Below are positions 1-7,057 of a stretch of 11,926 bases of DNA, one piece after another. Source of the DNA: DATJXG01 sp035500455 (GTDB lineage: Bacteria; Acidobacteriota; Terriglobia; Terriglobales; Acidobacteriaceae); contig DATJXG010000283.1 in NCBI GenBank assembly GCA_035500455.1, forward strand, positions 1 through 11,926. The letters are read 5' to 3'. The stretch's first letter is position 1; the number at the start of each line of letters is the position of its first letter. A program made the translations under genes and the position numbers. The notes under the pieces were generated by a model. The model made no database searches, was not told the DNA's origin, and saw only the letters and a program-made list of their open reading frames with translations.

Positions 1-1979
1 GGCGTCTTCTTGTCGCCCTCGAAATCCGCGCGCTTCGACAGGTCGAGCCGCGGCAGCAGTTCCACTACCGCTTCATCCCGCAGCCGCTTGTTCACCTTGT
101 CGAAAAATCCCAGATACTCCTTCAACACGCTCATGAAGCGCGAGAGGTTCGCGCCCTCGAGTTTGGCCGCGCCTTCGCCATAGCGCACCGTCAGCCCTTC
201 GGCCGCGCGCTTCAGCATGACTTTATCGAATTCGTCTTCGTTCTTGATGTACTGCTGCGACTTTCCCTTCTTGATGGAGAACAACGGCGGCTGCGCGATG
301 AACACATTGCCGCGCTTGATCAACTCCTGCATGTGGCGGAAGAAGAACGTGAGCAGCAGGGTGCGGATGTGGCTGCCGTCCACGTCGGCGTCGGTCATCA
401 GGATGATTTTGCCGTAGCGCAGCTTGGCCGCGTCAAAATCGTCCTTGGCGATGCCGGTGCCGAGCGCGGTGATCATGGCGCGGATTTCCTCGTGGCCCAG
501 CATCTTGTCGTAGCGCGCTTTCTCCACGTTGAGGATCTTGCCTTTCAGCGGCAGAATGGCCTGAAAACGCCGGTCGCGGCCCTGCTTCGCGGTGCCGCCT
601 GCGGACTCGCCCTCTACCAGGAACAGCTCGCAGCGTTCCGGCTGGCGTTCCGAGCAGTCTGCCAGTTTTCCCGGCAGGCCGCCGCCGTCGAGCGCGCCCT
701 TGCGGCGTGTAAGATCGCGGGCTTTCCGCGCCGCCTCGCGGGCGCGGGCCGCGTCAATCGCTTTGTTGATCACTTTGCGGGCAACGGTAGTGTTCTGCTC
801 GAAGAACGAGCCCAGGCGCTCGTTCACGAATGCGGTAACGACGCCCGCGATATCCGAATTCAGCTTGCCCTTGGTCTGGCCTTCGAACTGCGGCTGCGAC
901 AGCTTCACGCTGATCACCGCGACCAGCCCCTCGCGCACATCGTCGCCGGTGAGGTTTTCTTTCACGTCCTTGAACAGCCCCATCTGCTGGCCGGCGTAGT
1001 TAATCGTGCGGGTGAGAGCGGTACGGAAGCCCGAAAGGTGCGTGCCGCCATCCACGGTGTTGATGTTGTTGGCGAAGCTGAACACACTCTCGGAGTACCC
1101 GTCGTTGTACTGCAGCCCGATCTCCATCACCACGCCGTTGCGCTCGGCTTCCATGTAGATGGGGCGGTCGTGCAGCACCTGCTTGCCGCGGTTGAGGTGC
1201 TTGATAAATTCGGCGATCCCGCCGTTGTACTTGAACTCCGCCGTCTTCGGCTCGCCGGTTTTGGAGTCAGTGGTGCGCTCGTCGGTGAGCGTAATGAGCA
1301 GGCCCTTGTTGAGGAAAGCCAACTCACGCAACCGCTGCGCCAGCGTGTCGAAGTTGTATTCCGTCTGGGTGAAGATGCTCTTGTCCGGCAGGAAGTGAAC
1401 TTTGGTTCCGCGCTTCTTGGAGGCGCCCGCCTTCTTCAGCTTGCTGGTCGGCTCGCCCTTGGAGTACGTCTGCTCCCAGGTAAAGCCGTCGCGCCAGATT
1501 TCCAGCTCCAGATCTTCACTCAGCGCATTCACGCACGACACGCCCACGCCGTGCAGGCCGCCCGAAACTTTGTACGACGACGCATCAAATTTTCCCCCGG
1601 CATGCAGCGTGGTCATCACCACCTGGGCAGCGGGAATTTTTTCGCCGTCAATGTCCATGTTGTCCACGGGAATGCCGCGGCCGTTGTCGACGACGGTGAT
1701 CGAGTTGTCGATGTGAATGGTGGCTTCAATTTTGTCGGCAAATCCGGCGAGCGCTTCATCCACCGAGTTGTCCACCACCTCATAAACCAGATGGTGCAAT
1801 CCCAACTCGCCGGTCGAGCCGATGTACATGGCCGGGCGCTTGCGCACCGCTTCCATTCCGCCGAGCACCTTGATCGACTCGGCGGTGTAATCTCCGTTGC
1901 CGTTAATAGCCGTCACCTTGCCGTTTTTCGGTTTTACTTCTTTGACTTCAGCGATGGGTGCAATCTCTTTGGTAGCCAT
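1..1979 (-). CDS. gyrB: DNA gyrase subunit B (partial, 3' end beyond window)
   Basis: This is the ATPase subunit of DNA gyrase, the type II topoisomerase that introduces negative supercoils. 659 codons are visible from an ATG at 1979; the C-terminus runs off the left edge. The GHKL ATPase domain shows EVVDNS with the expected catalytic Glu67 and Mg-binding Asn71, then DNGRGIP and GGLHGVGVS. The Toprim domain shows EGESAGG (Glu456), PLKGKILNVEKA and the metal-binding DADVDG (Asp530, 532, 534) followed by SHIRT. After QPPLFSIKKG the protein continues with a charged stretch (YIKNEDEFDK), consistent with the insertion some GyrB proteins carry before the C-terminal domain. GyrB rather than ParE is favoured by the PLKGKILNVEKA form and this region, but I did not test this by phylogeny. 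The first ~30 residues are a poorly conserved Lys/Glu-rich tail, so the exact start is less certain. No strong Shine-Dalgarno precedes the ATG. The gene stands alone at its 5' end with its own promoter. Confidence 0.97.
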   Translation of the reverse strand, partial: MATKEIAPIAEVKEVKPKNGKVTAINGNGDYTAESIKVLGGMEAVRKRPAMYIGSTGELGLHHLVYEVVDNSVDEALAGFADKIEATIHIDNSITVVDNGRGIPVDNMDIDGEKIPAAQVVMTTLHAGGKFDASSYKVSGGLHGVGVSCVNALSEDLELEIWRDGFTWEQTYSKGEPTSKLKKAGASKKRGTKVHFLPDKSIFTQTEYNFDTLAQRLRELAFLNKGLLITLTDERTTDSKTGEPKTAEFKYNGGIAEFIKHLNRGKQVLHDRPIYMEAERNGVVMEIGLQYNDGYSESVFSFANNINTVDGGTHLSGFRTALTRTINYAGQQMGLFKDVKENLTGDDVREGLVAVISVKLSQPQFEGQTKGKLNSDIAGVVTAFVNERLGSFFEQNTTVARKVINKAIDAARAREAARKARDLTRRKGALDGGGLPGKLADCSERQPERCELFLVEGESAGGTAKQGRDRRFQAILPLKGKILNVEKARYDKMLGHEEIRAMITALGTGIAKDDFDAAKLRYGKIILMTDADVDGSHIRTLLLTFFFRHMQELIKRGNVFIAQPPLFSIKKGKSQQYIKNEDEFDKVMLKRAAEGLTVRYGEGAAKLEGANLSRFMSVLKEYLGFFDKVNKRLRDEAVVELLPRLDLSKRADFEGDKKT

Positions 1980-2097
1980 TCTGTGTGCTGGAGAAATGCC
2001 GCATCTTGAGCTGGATCCGGCACGCCGTTCCTCACCCCGCGAAGGAACCTCAAATACATGAATTTATTACTATTTACGGGAATTCGGAACTGAGAAA

Positions 2098-2106
2098 ATT
2101 ATACCA
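2098..2106 (-). promoter_or_regulatory. Extended -10 promoter for gyrB
   Basis: Read on the minus strand, this is TGGTATAAT: a perfect TATAAT (2098-2103) preceded by the TGn extension (2104-2106). No good -35 hexamer lies 16-18 bases upstream, as is common for extended -10 promoters. The start point would be near 2091, giving a leader of about 110 bases before the gyrB ATG. The match is seen directly; promoter activity is inferred. Confidence 0.6.
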
Positions 2107-2179
2107 TAGAAGTGGTCAGTTTTCGAGCTGTGAATCGCGTGGATAAGAGGCATTTTGCAGGCACTTTTCATCGATTCGG

Positions 2180-2232
2180 GACGGTAGCGCCGGCGTCTCG
2201 CCAGTAGAGTCGGCTGCGAAATATGCAGCCGC
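2180..2232. repeat. Possible degenerate dispersed intergenic repeat
   Basis: The minus-strand translation gives GETPALPS, a peptide that I know recurs as a translation artefact of short dispersed repeats in acidobacterial and other environmental genomes. The adjacent 7-bp hairpin (2211-2231) fits a mobile or structured intergenic repeat. There is only one copy in this window, so repetition is not shown here. Confidence 0.3.
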
Positions 2233-2364
2233 GAACTCTGCCAAGCCCGTCCTAGGCGACGACACGACGACGGTTGCCCCCTTTCGCAAACTTATGCCAT
2301 CCTCTCCTGCGTCGGGGCGTGTTGCATTTCCTGTGTAATCCATTTTCTACGCAAGAGGTGATCC

Positions 2365-3231
2365 ATGGCGTGCAATCCTCAAATACTTAAGCAGGTGCCC
2401 CTGTTTGCCCTGCTGGATGACGAAGAGTCGGCGGTGCTGGCGGGGCAGGTCGAACTCAAAACCTTCGTGCCGCGGCAACGCATTTACAAGATGGGCGAGC
2501 CGGGCGATCGCGCTTATGTCATGGTCTCGGGACGGGTGCGCGTCAGCACCGTGGACCAGGACAACCAGGAAGTCGTTGTCGATGAACCTGCGGTGGGCGA
2601 ATTCTTCGGCTTTGCCTCGATGCTCGAACAAACCCCTCACCAGACCGACGCTACCGCGCTCGAAGAAACCGTCTGCCTTGAGGTGGATCGCCACGACATT
2701 TCCATCCTGCTGCAGCGCAAGCCGCTCGCGGGCATGGATATGCTTACCGTGCTGGGCCGCCAGTTCCACGCTTCGCAGCAGCTGGTGCGGGTGCGCGCCA
2801 ACCGCAATCCCAACCAGATGATCGAGGAAGAAGCTACCTTCGGCGAGCGCGTCGCTGACTCCGTCGCCCGCTTTGGCGGTTCGTGGAGTTTCATCATCAC
2901 GTTTCTTGTGATTTTGATGGCGTATTCGCTTGCCAGCATCGGGATGGGCCGATCTTCCTGGGATCCCTACCCCTTCATTCTGCTGAACTTGTTCCTCTCG
3001 ATGCTGGCGGCCATCCAGGCGCCGGTGATCATGATGAGCCAGAATCGGCAGGACACCAAAGACCGGCTGCGCGGCGAACTGGATTTTGAGGTCAACCGCC
3101 GGGCGGCATCCGATATTCAGGGCCTGGCGCGCAAACTCAATCTGCTGGGCGAAAAAATTGGCGACGTCGAGGACCTGATGCGAAGCAAACTCCCGGCAAC
3201 TCCCAGCGCAAGCCCAAGCCAGGTTTCCTGA
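2365..3231 (+). CDS. Cyclic-nucleotide-binding domain / DUF1003 membrane protein
   Basis: A 288-residue fusion. Residues about 13-125 form a CRP-type cyclic-nucleotide-binding fold (LFALLDDEE start, VSGRVRVS strand, VGEFFGFASML in the phosphate-binding-cassette position). The cassette lacks the Arg usual in cAMP-binding CRP, so the ligand is unknown. Residues about 159-250 are a DUF1003 domain: FGERVADSVARFGGSW, a membrane segment (about 175-192), WDPYPFILLN, a second segment (about 205-224) and the signature SQNRQDTKDRLRGELDFEVN. A helical tail follows. There is no helix-turn-helix, so this is probably a membrane-anchored sensor rather than a transcription factor. The start is supported by AAGAGGTGA ending four bases before the ATG. 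The gene is alone on its strand and converges with the FecR-like gene. Function unknown; the domain assignment is confident. Confidence 0.9.
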   Translation: MACNPQILKQVPLFALLDDEESAVLAGQVELKTFVPRQRIYKMGEPGDRAYVMVSGRVRVSTVDQDNQEVVVDEPAVGEFFGFASMLEQTPHQTDATALEETVCLEVDRHDISILLQRKPLAGMDMLTVLGRQFHASQQLVRVRANRNPNQMIEEEATFGERVADSVARFGGSWSFIITFLVILMAYSLASIGMGRSSWDPYPFILLNLFLSMLAAIQAPVIMMSQNRQDTKDRLRGELDFEVNRRAASDIQGLARKLNLLGEKIGDVEDLMRSKLPATPSASPSQVS

Positions 3232-3274
3232 TAGCGCTCGAGCATGCGCGCCCTCGAAATCAGCCCATGAAAAC

Positions 3275-3310
3275 TAAAAGCCTCCTGGCAGCAAGGCTGT
3301 CCAGGAGGCT
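3275..3310 (-). terminator. Intrinsic terminator of the FecR-like gene
   Basis: A 10-bp perfect stem (3279-3288 with 3301-3310) extends inwards by four more pairs (3289-3292 with 3296-3299) around a 3-base loop, with one bulged base at 3300. On the minus strand the stem is followed by TTTTAGTTTT (3269-3278). It begins 28 bases after the stop codon of the minus-strand gene. It would also lie just downstream of the converging cNMP/DUF1003 gene, but has no T-run in that direction. Confidence 0.85.
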
Positions 3311-3337
3311 GGAGATGGAAAGCTAGATGCGTTGGCG

Positions 3338-3967
3338 CTACGGCTTGGCCGGGCTGGCGGGGTTCGATCCCTGAACCAGAACCCAGGTCACCAGTCCCAC
3401 GATGGCTGCCAGGCCGATTCCGATGAGGATCGGCGAATCCAGCGCGCCGCCGCCGGCGGCCGGAGCCGCGCCCCCCTTACGGTCCGAGGACGCGTAACGG
3501 GTGGTCTGTTGCCCTTCCGGCAGGGTCACGGTGCCGGTGGAATCACTCACGCTCAGGTCGCCCTTGTGCGCCATGATCAGGACCGTGCCGTCGTTATTGT
3601 TATGAACTTCAAATTCGGTGAAAGCCTTTCCAGTCGGCGCGACTGTCACTTCGCCGGCATGTGTGCTCAGGCCCTTGGAAGTGGCTACCGCGACCGTTCC
3701 GTGATCCACGGAGACGCTGCCGCTGTCGAACTTCACGGTCGAGTCGGAAAGCACTGAAACGCTCGACCCAGACGCGTTGATTTTGGCAACTGAGGCTGGT
3801 TTGGTCTGAACCAGATCCCCGGGAAACACCGCCGAGGACTGGACAACGCCGCTGCCGTTGACCCATGCTGTGCCCTTGACATACATCATGGCGGCACCCG
3901 TATCAGTCGCCATGAGAGAGGCCGGAAATACCGCCAGCATTACCCAACTCGCCAAATTGCGGAACAT
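3338..3967 (-). CDS. Exported FecR-like domain protein with C-terminal membrane anchor
   Basis: A 209-residue protein. Residues 1-20 form a signal peptide (MFRNLASWVMLAVFPASLMA, cleavage probably before TDTG). Residues about 24-155 are a small, Ser/Gly/Val-rich beta domain resembling FecR: YVKGTAWVNG, AVFPGDLVQT, VSVLSDSTVKF, then EFEVHNNNDGTVLIMAHKGDLSV and LPEGQQTTRY. After an Ala/Gly-rich linker a single hydrophobic segment (about 178-198) ends in a short polar tail, so the domain is likely periplasmic and membrane-attached. ATG 3967 is chosen over the upstream ATG at 4015. GGAAGG sits six bases before it, a signal peptide begins there, and the putative promoter -10 (4015-4020) would place transcription start after 4015. 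FecR proteins normally relay signals to ECF sigma factors, but no sigma partner adjoins, so the role is open. Confidence 0.75.
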   Translation of the reverse strand: MFRNLASWVMLAVFPASLMATDTGAAMMYVKGTAWVNGSGVVQSSAVFPGDLVQTKPASVAKINASGSSVSVLSDSTVKFDSGSVSVDHGTVAVATSKGLSTHAGEVTVAPTGKAFTEFEVHNNNDGTVLIMAHKGDLSVSDSTGTVTLPEGQQTTRYASSDRKGGAAPAAGGGALDSPILIGIGLAAIVGLVTWVLVQGSNPASPAKP

Positions 3968-3973
3968 AGCTGA

Positions 3974-3979
3974 CCTTCC
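3974..3979 (-). promoter_or_regulatory. Ribosome-binding site that decides the FecR-like start
   Basis: GGAAGG on the minus strand, six bases upstream of the ATG at 3967. No comparable site precedes the longer alternative start at 4015. Confidence 0.7.
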
Positions 3980-4014
3980 CAAAACAACGAGTCTAACAAC
4001 ACCATCCCGCAACA

Positions 4015-4044
4015 ATCCTAGCCTGCACGTTTGCAGCTAGTCAA
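4015..4044 (-). promoter_or_regulatory. Sigma-70-type promoter of the FecR-like gene
   Basis: On the minus strand, TTGACT (4039-4044) and TAGGAT (4015-4020) are separated by 18 bases. Start point near 4008, leader about 40 bases. Matches are 5 of 6 for the -35 and 4 of 6 for the -10. Confidence 0.55.
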
Positions 4045-4054
4045 TCACTTTCTG

Positions 4055-4068
4055 GTGACGGTAGTCAC
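4055..4068. promoter_or_regulatory. Possible CRP/FNR-type operator
   Basis: GTGA-N6-TCAC, a perfect four-plus-four dyad matching the core of the CRP site. It is centred at 4061.5, about 53 bases upstream of the predicted start of the FecR-like gene, just behind its -35. The dyad is seen; binding is inferred. The position is not one of the classical CRP activation spacings. Confidence 0.35.
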
Positions 4069-4158
4069 GAGGGCACCTCTGGCCATCAAGACGGGAGCTG
4101 TGGACGGCCGGCCACCCGGCGTGGCGGTTACCGTCCGATCCAGCTTCGGGAAATTTCT

Positions 4159-4200
4159 CATTTTGGGAAAGACCGCCGAGCCTGCTAGTGTCCCAAAATG
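4159..4200. promoter_or_regulatory. Gapped 10-bp inverted repeat, candidate operator
   Basis: CATTTTGGGA (4159-4168) and its exact reverse complement TCCCAAAATG (4191-4200) are separated by 22 bases, so half-site centres are 32 bases apart, about three helical turns. It lies 112 bases upstream of the dehydrogenase ATG, a position suited to a regulator or enhancer-binding protein. The regulator is unknown. Confidence 0.5.
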
Positions 4201-4260
4201 GAACTGAGCACGGCCCGAAGTGCGGGCGGGTAAGGGTTACCGAACCCGGCATCCCGGTTT

Positions 4261-4301
4261 GCCGCCGCGGGATGTGTCATACTTGCACATCCCGAGGCGG
4301 C
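4261..4301 (+). promoter_or_regulatory. Long leader hairpin covering the ribosome-binding region
   Basis: Arms 4261-4276 and 4286-4301 pair over 16 positions with a single G-A mismatch (4267 with 4295), around a 9-base loop. The 3' arm contains AGGCGG (4295-4300), the only Shine-Dalgarno-like sequence before the ATG at 4313. In RNA this would be very stable and could limit translation; in DNA it could be a dimer-binding site. Confidence 0.6.
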
Positions 4302-4312
4302 AGAAATTGCAT

Positions 4313-5671
4313 ATGACCTCTTCTACGGTACCGCTCACCTTGTACAGCGCACTCAAAAGCAAGATCGAAACCCGCCAGGCGCGGGTCGCGGTCATCGGCA
4401 TGGGATATGTCGGCCTGCCGCTCGCCCTGCTGTACAGCGGCGAGAAATTTCCCGTCACCGGCTTTGACATCGATCAGGGAAAAGTGGACGCCCTGCAGCA
4501 GGGGCACTCGTATATTTACCGCATTCCTGCTGAGGAAATTCAACATGCGCGGGAGCGCGGCTTCGGCGCCACTTGCGATTATGCGGCGCTGGAAGAAATG
4601 GATGTGGTCATCATCTGCGTTCCCACGCCGCTCGACGAGCATCACGAACCCGACCTCAGTTACATCGCGCGCACTGCCGAAGCCATGGCGCCCCATCTGC
4701 GGGCGGGGCAGTTAATCGTTCTCGAAAGCACCACCTATCCCGGCACCACCGAGGAAGTGCTGGTGCCGATCCTGGAAAAGGAAAACCGGCGGGGGCTGAA
4801 GGCGGCGCGCAGCGGCAGCCGCGGCGAAGGCGAATTCTTTGTGGTGTTTTCTCCCGAGCGCGAGGATCCGGGCAACCAGACGGTGGAGCGGCGCGACATT
4901 CCCAAGGTGGTGGGCGGGCTGGAGGAGCGAGCCTCGGAACTGGCGGCCGCGCTTTATGGCTGCGTGTTTCACCAGATCGTAAAGGTCTCTTCTCCAGCAG
5001 CGGCGGAGATGACCAAACTATTGGAGAATATTTATCGCTGCGTCAATATCGCTCTGGTAAACGAACTCAAGTTGCTGTCGCTGCGCATGGGCCTCGACAT
5101 CTGGGAGGTGATCGAAGCGGCCTCCACCAAGCCGTTCGGCTTCCATCCCTTTTATCCCGGCCCCGGCCTGGGCGGGCACTGCATTCCGGTGGATCCGTTT
5201 TACCTCTCCTGGAAAGCCAAGGAATGGGACTTCCGCACCCGCTTCATCGAGCTGGCGGGAGAGATCAACGCCTCCATGCCTTACCACGTGCTGGCGGCGG
5301 TGGTGACGGCGCTCAACCAGAGAAAGAAGGCGTTGAACGGGGCCAAGGTTCTGGTCTTGGGAGTGGCGTACAAAAAAGACATCGATGACCTGCGCGAATC
5401 TCCGGCCTTGACCATTATCGAGTTGCTGCAGCGCGAGGGAGCCACGGTGCGCTATCACGACCCCTACATTCCCTTCGTAGGCCGGGGGCGAAAGTACGAC
5501 CTGCAAATGAAAAGCGCCAGCCTGGACGATCTGGGGAGCTACGATTGTGTGGTGATTGTCACCGACCACAGCAGCTACGATTTTGCGGCCATTGTGCGCC
5601 AAGCGCAGCTGGTGGTGGATACGCGCAACGCCACGCGCGGTCTGTCGGCGGAGAATGTGGTGCGGTGCTGA
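4313..5671 (+). CDS. wbpA: Nucleotide-sugar dehydrogenase, UDP-GlcNAc 6-dehydrogenase (WbpA) type
   Basis: A 452-residue NAD-dependent enzyme of the UDP-glucose/UDP-ManNAc dehydrogenase family. It oxidises the C6 hydroxyl of a UDP-hexose(amine) to a uronate, for cell-surface polysaccharide. The Rossmann site GMGYVG (29-34) is followed by FDID (51-54) at the NAD-binding acidic strand. CVPTPLDEHHEPDLSYI (about 102-117) and ESTTYPGTTEEVL are typical of the WbpA/TviB branch. SPEREDPGN (180-188), Lys235 in EMTKLLEN and the nucleophile Cys290 in GGHCIPVDP are all present. The C-terminal UDP-binding domain includes GVAYKKDIDDLRESPA. Length is normal for the family. Start ATG 4313 is chosen because the upstream extension to 4220 is not conserved. 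UDP-GlcNAc as substrate is inferred from resemblance; UDP-ManNAc or UDP-GalNAc is possible. No other polysaccharide gene is adjacent, so it may act with enzymes encoded elsewhere. Confidence 0.93.
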   Translation: MTSSTVPLTLYSALKSKIETRQARVAVIGMGYVGLPLALLYSGEKFPVTGFDIDQGKVDALQQGHSYIYRIPAEEIQHARERGFGATCDYAALEEMDVVIICVPTPLDEHHEPDLSYIARTAEAMAPHLRAGQLIVLESTTYPGTTEEVLVPILEKENRRGLKAARSGSRGEGEFFVVFSPEREDPGNQTVERRDIPKVVGGLEERASELAAALYGCVFHQIVKVSSPAAAEMTKLLENIYRCVNIALVNELKLLSLRMGLDIWEVIEAASTKPFGFHPFYPGPGLGGHCIPVDPFYLSWKAKEWDFRTRFIELAGEINASMPYHVLAAVVTALNQRKKALNGAKVLVLGVAYKKDIDDLRESPALTIIELLQREGATVRYHDPYIPFVGRGRKYDLQMKSASLDDLGSYDCVVIVTDHSSYDFAAIVRQAQLVVDTRNATRGLSAENVVRC

Positions 5672-5989
5672 CGAACCTCGTTTACGCTAAAGGGCTTAAG
5701 CCCTTCCAGCCACGTACTTCCGTAAGGGGAAGTAACCGTCCCAAAGTGAATTTTTTTGCCTCTCTCGTAAGGGCTTTTTGGTAACATACCGCTGAGTTGA
5801 CCTGAGAACAGGCGGGGAATGCTGGGTATTGTGCTTGGGGCTTTTCCTTTAGGGATTGGTACTCAGCTTGCATCTAAATGAAACGGAAGCGCTCGTGGAT
5901 CTAGCGAGTTCCCCCAGGTACGTGGATGTTCGACTGGAGACCCATTAGCCCTTCGTCGGATGTGACATTGACGAAAGGAAACTAGATAC
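5672..5989. other. Intergenic region before the TonB gene
   Basis: 318 bases without a recognisable gene. It holds the palindrome/hairpin pair at 5690-5734 and T-rich runs at 5751-5757 and 5774-5779. A TTGACC at 5797-5802 has no acceptable -10 at proper distance. AAAGGAA at 5974-5980 is the ribosome-binding site of the next gene. A promoter for the TonB/M48 unit is expected here but I could not place it. Confidence 0.5.
5690..5734. repeat. Palindrome and hairpin pair downstream of the dehydrogenase
   Basis: AAGGGCTTAAGCCCTT (5690-5705) is a perfect 16-base palindrome. It is followed by a 7-bp stem-loop, TACTTCC (5715-5721) with GGAAGTA (5728-5734), six-base loop. Neither is followed directly by a T-run (a T7 tract lies further on at 5751-5757), so an intrinsic terminator is unlikely. 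The palindrome resembles those found in dispersed intergenic repeats of this kind of genome (inference). Confidence 0.45.
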
Positions 5990-7057
5990 ATGGACTACGC
6001 CTCCGACAACGATCTTTTCTCCCTGCTCCCTGACCGGCGGCCTCCGTGGAAGGAGTTCATGTTCAGCGCGGGCACCCAGGGGCTGCTGCTGCTAGGCCTG
6101 GTGTGGGTGGGAGTTTTGTTCCCGCAGGTGCTCGACCTGCCGAACCACGATTATCACTTCATAGAGTTGGTGAGTACTCCGGCGCCGGTACCGCAAAAAC
6201 CCGCGCCGGTGCGGGTGTTCAAGACTCCGCCTCCGCCCGAAGTGGCGCAGGTGGAGCCCCGTCCGGAAGCTCTGCGGGTGCCTCCGGAAGTGCGCCATTT
6301 GGCGCCGCAACCTGAAAATGTTCCCGTCGCCCCCAAGGTGGATTTGGCAGCTACCAAGCCAGTTCCCCTGCCGCCCACTAAGGCGGTCATTCCCCGGCAA
6401 CTGGTGAAGACGAACGTATTTTCTACCGGCAGTTCAGCCACGCCGACCATGGCGGCTGCACCCAGCAAGGTGCAAACCGGAGGGTTCGGCGATCCGAATG
6501 GCGTGCCGGCAAAGGACAACAAGGGCAAGCCGGTAACAATTGCCGCCCTCGGCTCCTATGAATTGCCCAGTGGTCCCGGCTACGGCAACGGCACCGGCGG
6601 AGCGCACGGCGCTCGCGGGGTGGTCGCCAGCGCCGGCTTCGGCAATGGCGTCGCCACCGGCGACGGCAGCGGGCGCATCAACGCCACCCGCGGCACCGGC
6701 ACGGGCGCGGTTCGCGAGGCTGGGTTTGGTGGCTCGGAACCCGCCGCCGCGCCCAAAGCCAAAGCCCCGGCCGAGGAAGCGGCGGCGCGGATGGTGCCGG
6801 CGGAAGTGCTTTCCAAGCCGACCCCGATTTATACCGCGGAGGCCAGAAAACTTCATATCGAAGGGCAAGTACTCCTGCAGGTGGTGTTCGAAGCCAGCGG
6901 CAAAGTTCGCGTAGTGCGAGTAATCCAGGGTCTGGGGCATGGTCTGGATGAAGCGGCCGTTCGAGCTGCTGAACAGATCAACTTTAAGCCAGCGTTGCGA
7001 GATGGGCAGCCAGCCGATTCCGACGCTGTTTTACACATCGTGTTTCAGTTGGCCTGA
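5990..7057 (+). CDS. TonB-family energy transducer
   Basis: A 355-residue inner-membrane protein of TonB type, which couples the proton motive force to outer-membrane transporters. A cytoplasmic head (1-24) leads into one membrane segment (about 27-48, GTQGLLLLGLVWVGVLFP). A Pro-rich periplasmic stretch follows (about 63-135, many PxP and the run PPPPE), then a Gly-rich linker (about 185-250) with the repeated AGFGNG/AGFGGS. The C-terminal TonB domain (about 272-354) shows the hallmarks KPTPIYTAEARKLHIEGQVLL, the SGKVRVVRVIQGLGHGLDEAAVRA core and INFKPALRDGQP. ATG 5990 follows AAAGGAA at nine bases. ExbB/ExbD partners are not in the window. The M48 protease gene begins 28 bases after the stop, so the two are probably co-transcribed. 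Confidence 0.88.
   Translation: MDYASDNDLFSLLPDRRPPWKEFMFSAGTQGLLLLGLVWVGVLFPQVLDLPNHDYHFIELVSTPAPVPQKPAPVRVFKTPPPPEVAQVEPRPEALRVPPEVRHLAPQPENVPVAPKVDLAATKPVPLPPTKAVIPRQLVKTNVFSTGSSATPTMAAAPSKVQTGGFGDPNGVPAKDNKGKPVTIAALGSYELPSGPGYGNGTGGAHGARGVVASAGFGNGVATGDGSGRINATRGTGTGAVREAGFGGSEPAAAPKAKAPAEEAAARMVPAEVLSKPTPIYTAEARKLHIEGQVLLQVVFEASGKVRVVRVIQGLGHGLDEAAVRAAEQINFKPALRDGQPADSDAVLHIVFQLA

Larger units (their letters stand above)
1980..2364. other. Intergenic region between gyrB and the cNMP/DUF1003 gene
   Basis: A 385-base divergent intergenic region. It contains the gyrB promoter (2098-2106), a 7-bp stem-loop (CGGCTGC at 2211-2217 with GCAGCCG at 2225-2231, 7-base loop), and a GC-rich stretch (about 2180-2232). 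Read on the minus strand, that stretch encodes the peptide GETPALPS, typical of degenerate intergenic repeats. I could not identify a confident promoter for the rightward gene. An open minus-strand frame at 2116-2343 has no recognisable protein features. Confidence 0.5.
4016..4312. other. Intergenic region between the FecR-like gene and the dehydrogenase gene
   Basis: About 300 bases without a gene. It carries the leftward promoter and CRP-like dyad near 4015-4068, a gapped inverted repeat (4159-4200) and a long hairpin abutting the next gene (4261-4301). An open frame extends upstream from the dehydrogenase ATG to 4220, but it covers the hairpin and has no conserved residues. Confidence 0.6.

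Noticed and set aside
333..2009. Long plus-strand open frame of 558 codons
   Set aside because: It lies antisense to gyrB, whose minus-strand frame carries all conserved gyrase motifs. The plus-strand translation is a codon-bias shadow rich in Val, Ala, His and Arg with no domain.
2116..2343. Minus-strand open frame of 75 codons between gyrB and the cNMP/DUF1003 gene
   Set aside because: Contains the GETPALPS repeat-type peptide, has no ribosome-binding site and no protein features; more likely intergenic repeat.
4248..4262. Sigma-54-like promoter (GGCA...TTTGC) upstream of the dehydrogenase
   Set aside because: The spacing between GG and GC is 11 bases instead of the strict 10, and the GC falls at the base of the hairpin. 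A near miss only.
4220..4312. N-terminal extension of the dehydrogenase to an upstream ATG
   Set aside because: The extra 31 residues are not typical of the family and would be translated across the long hairpin; the family N-terminus begins shortly before the GMGYVG motif.
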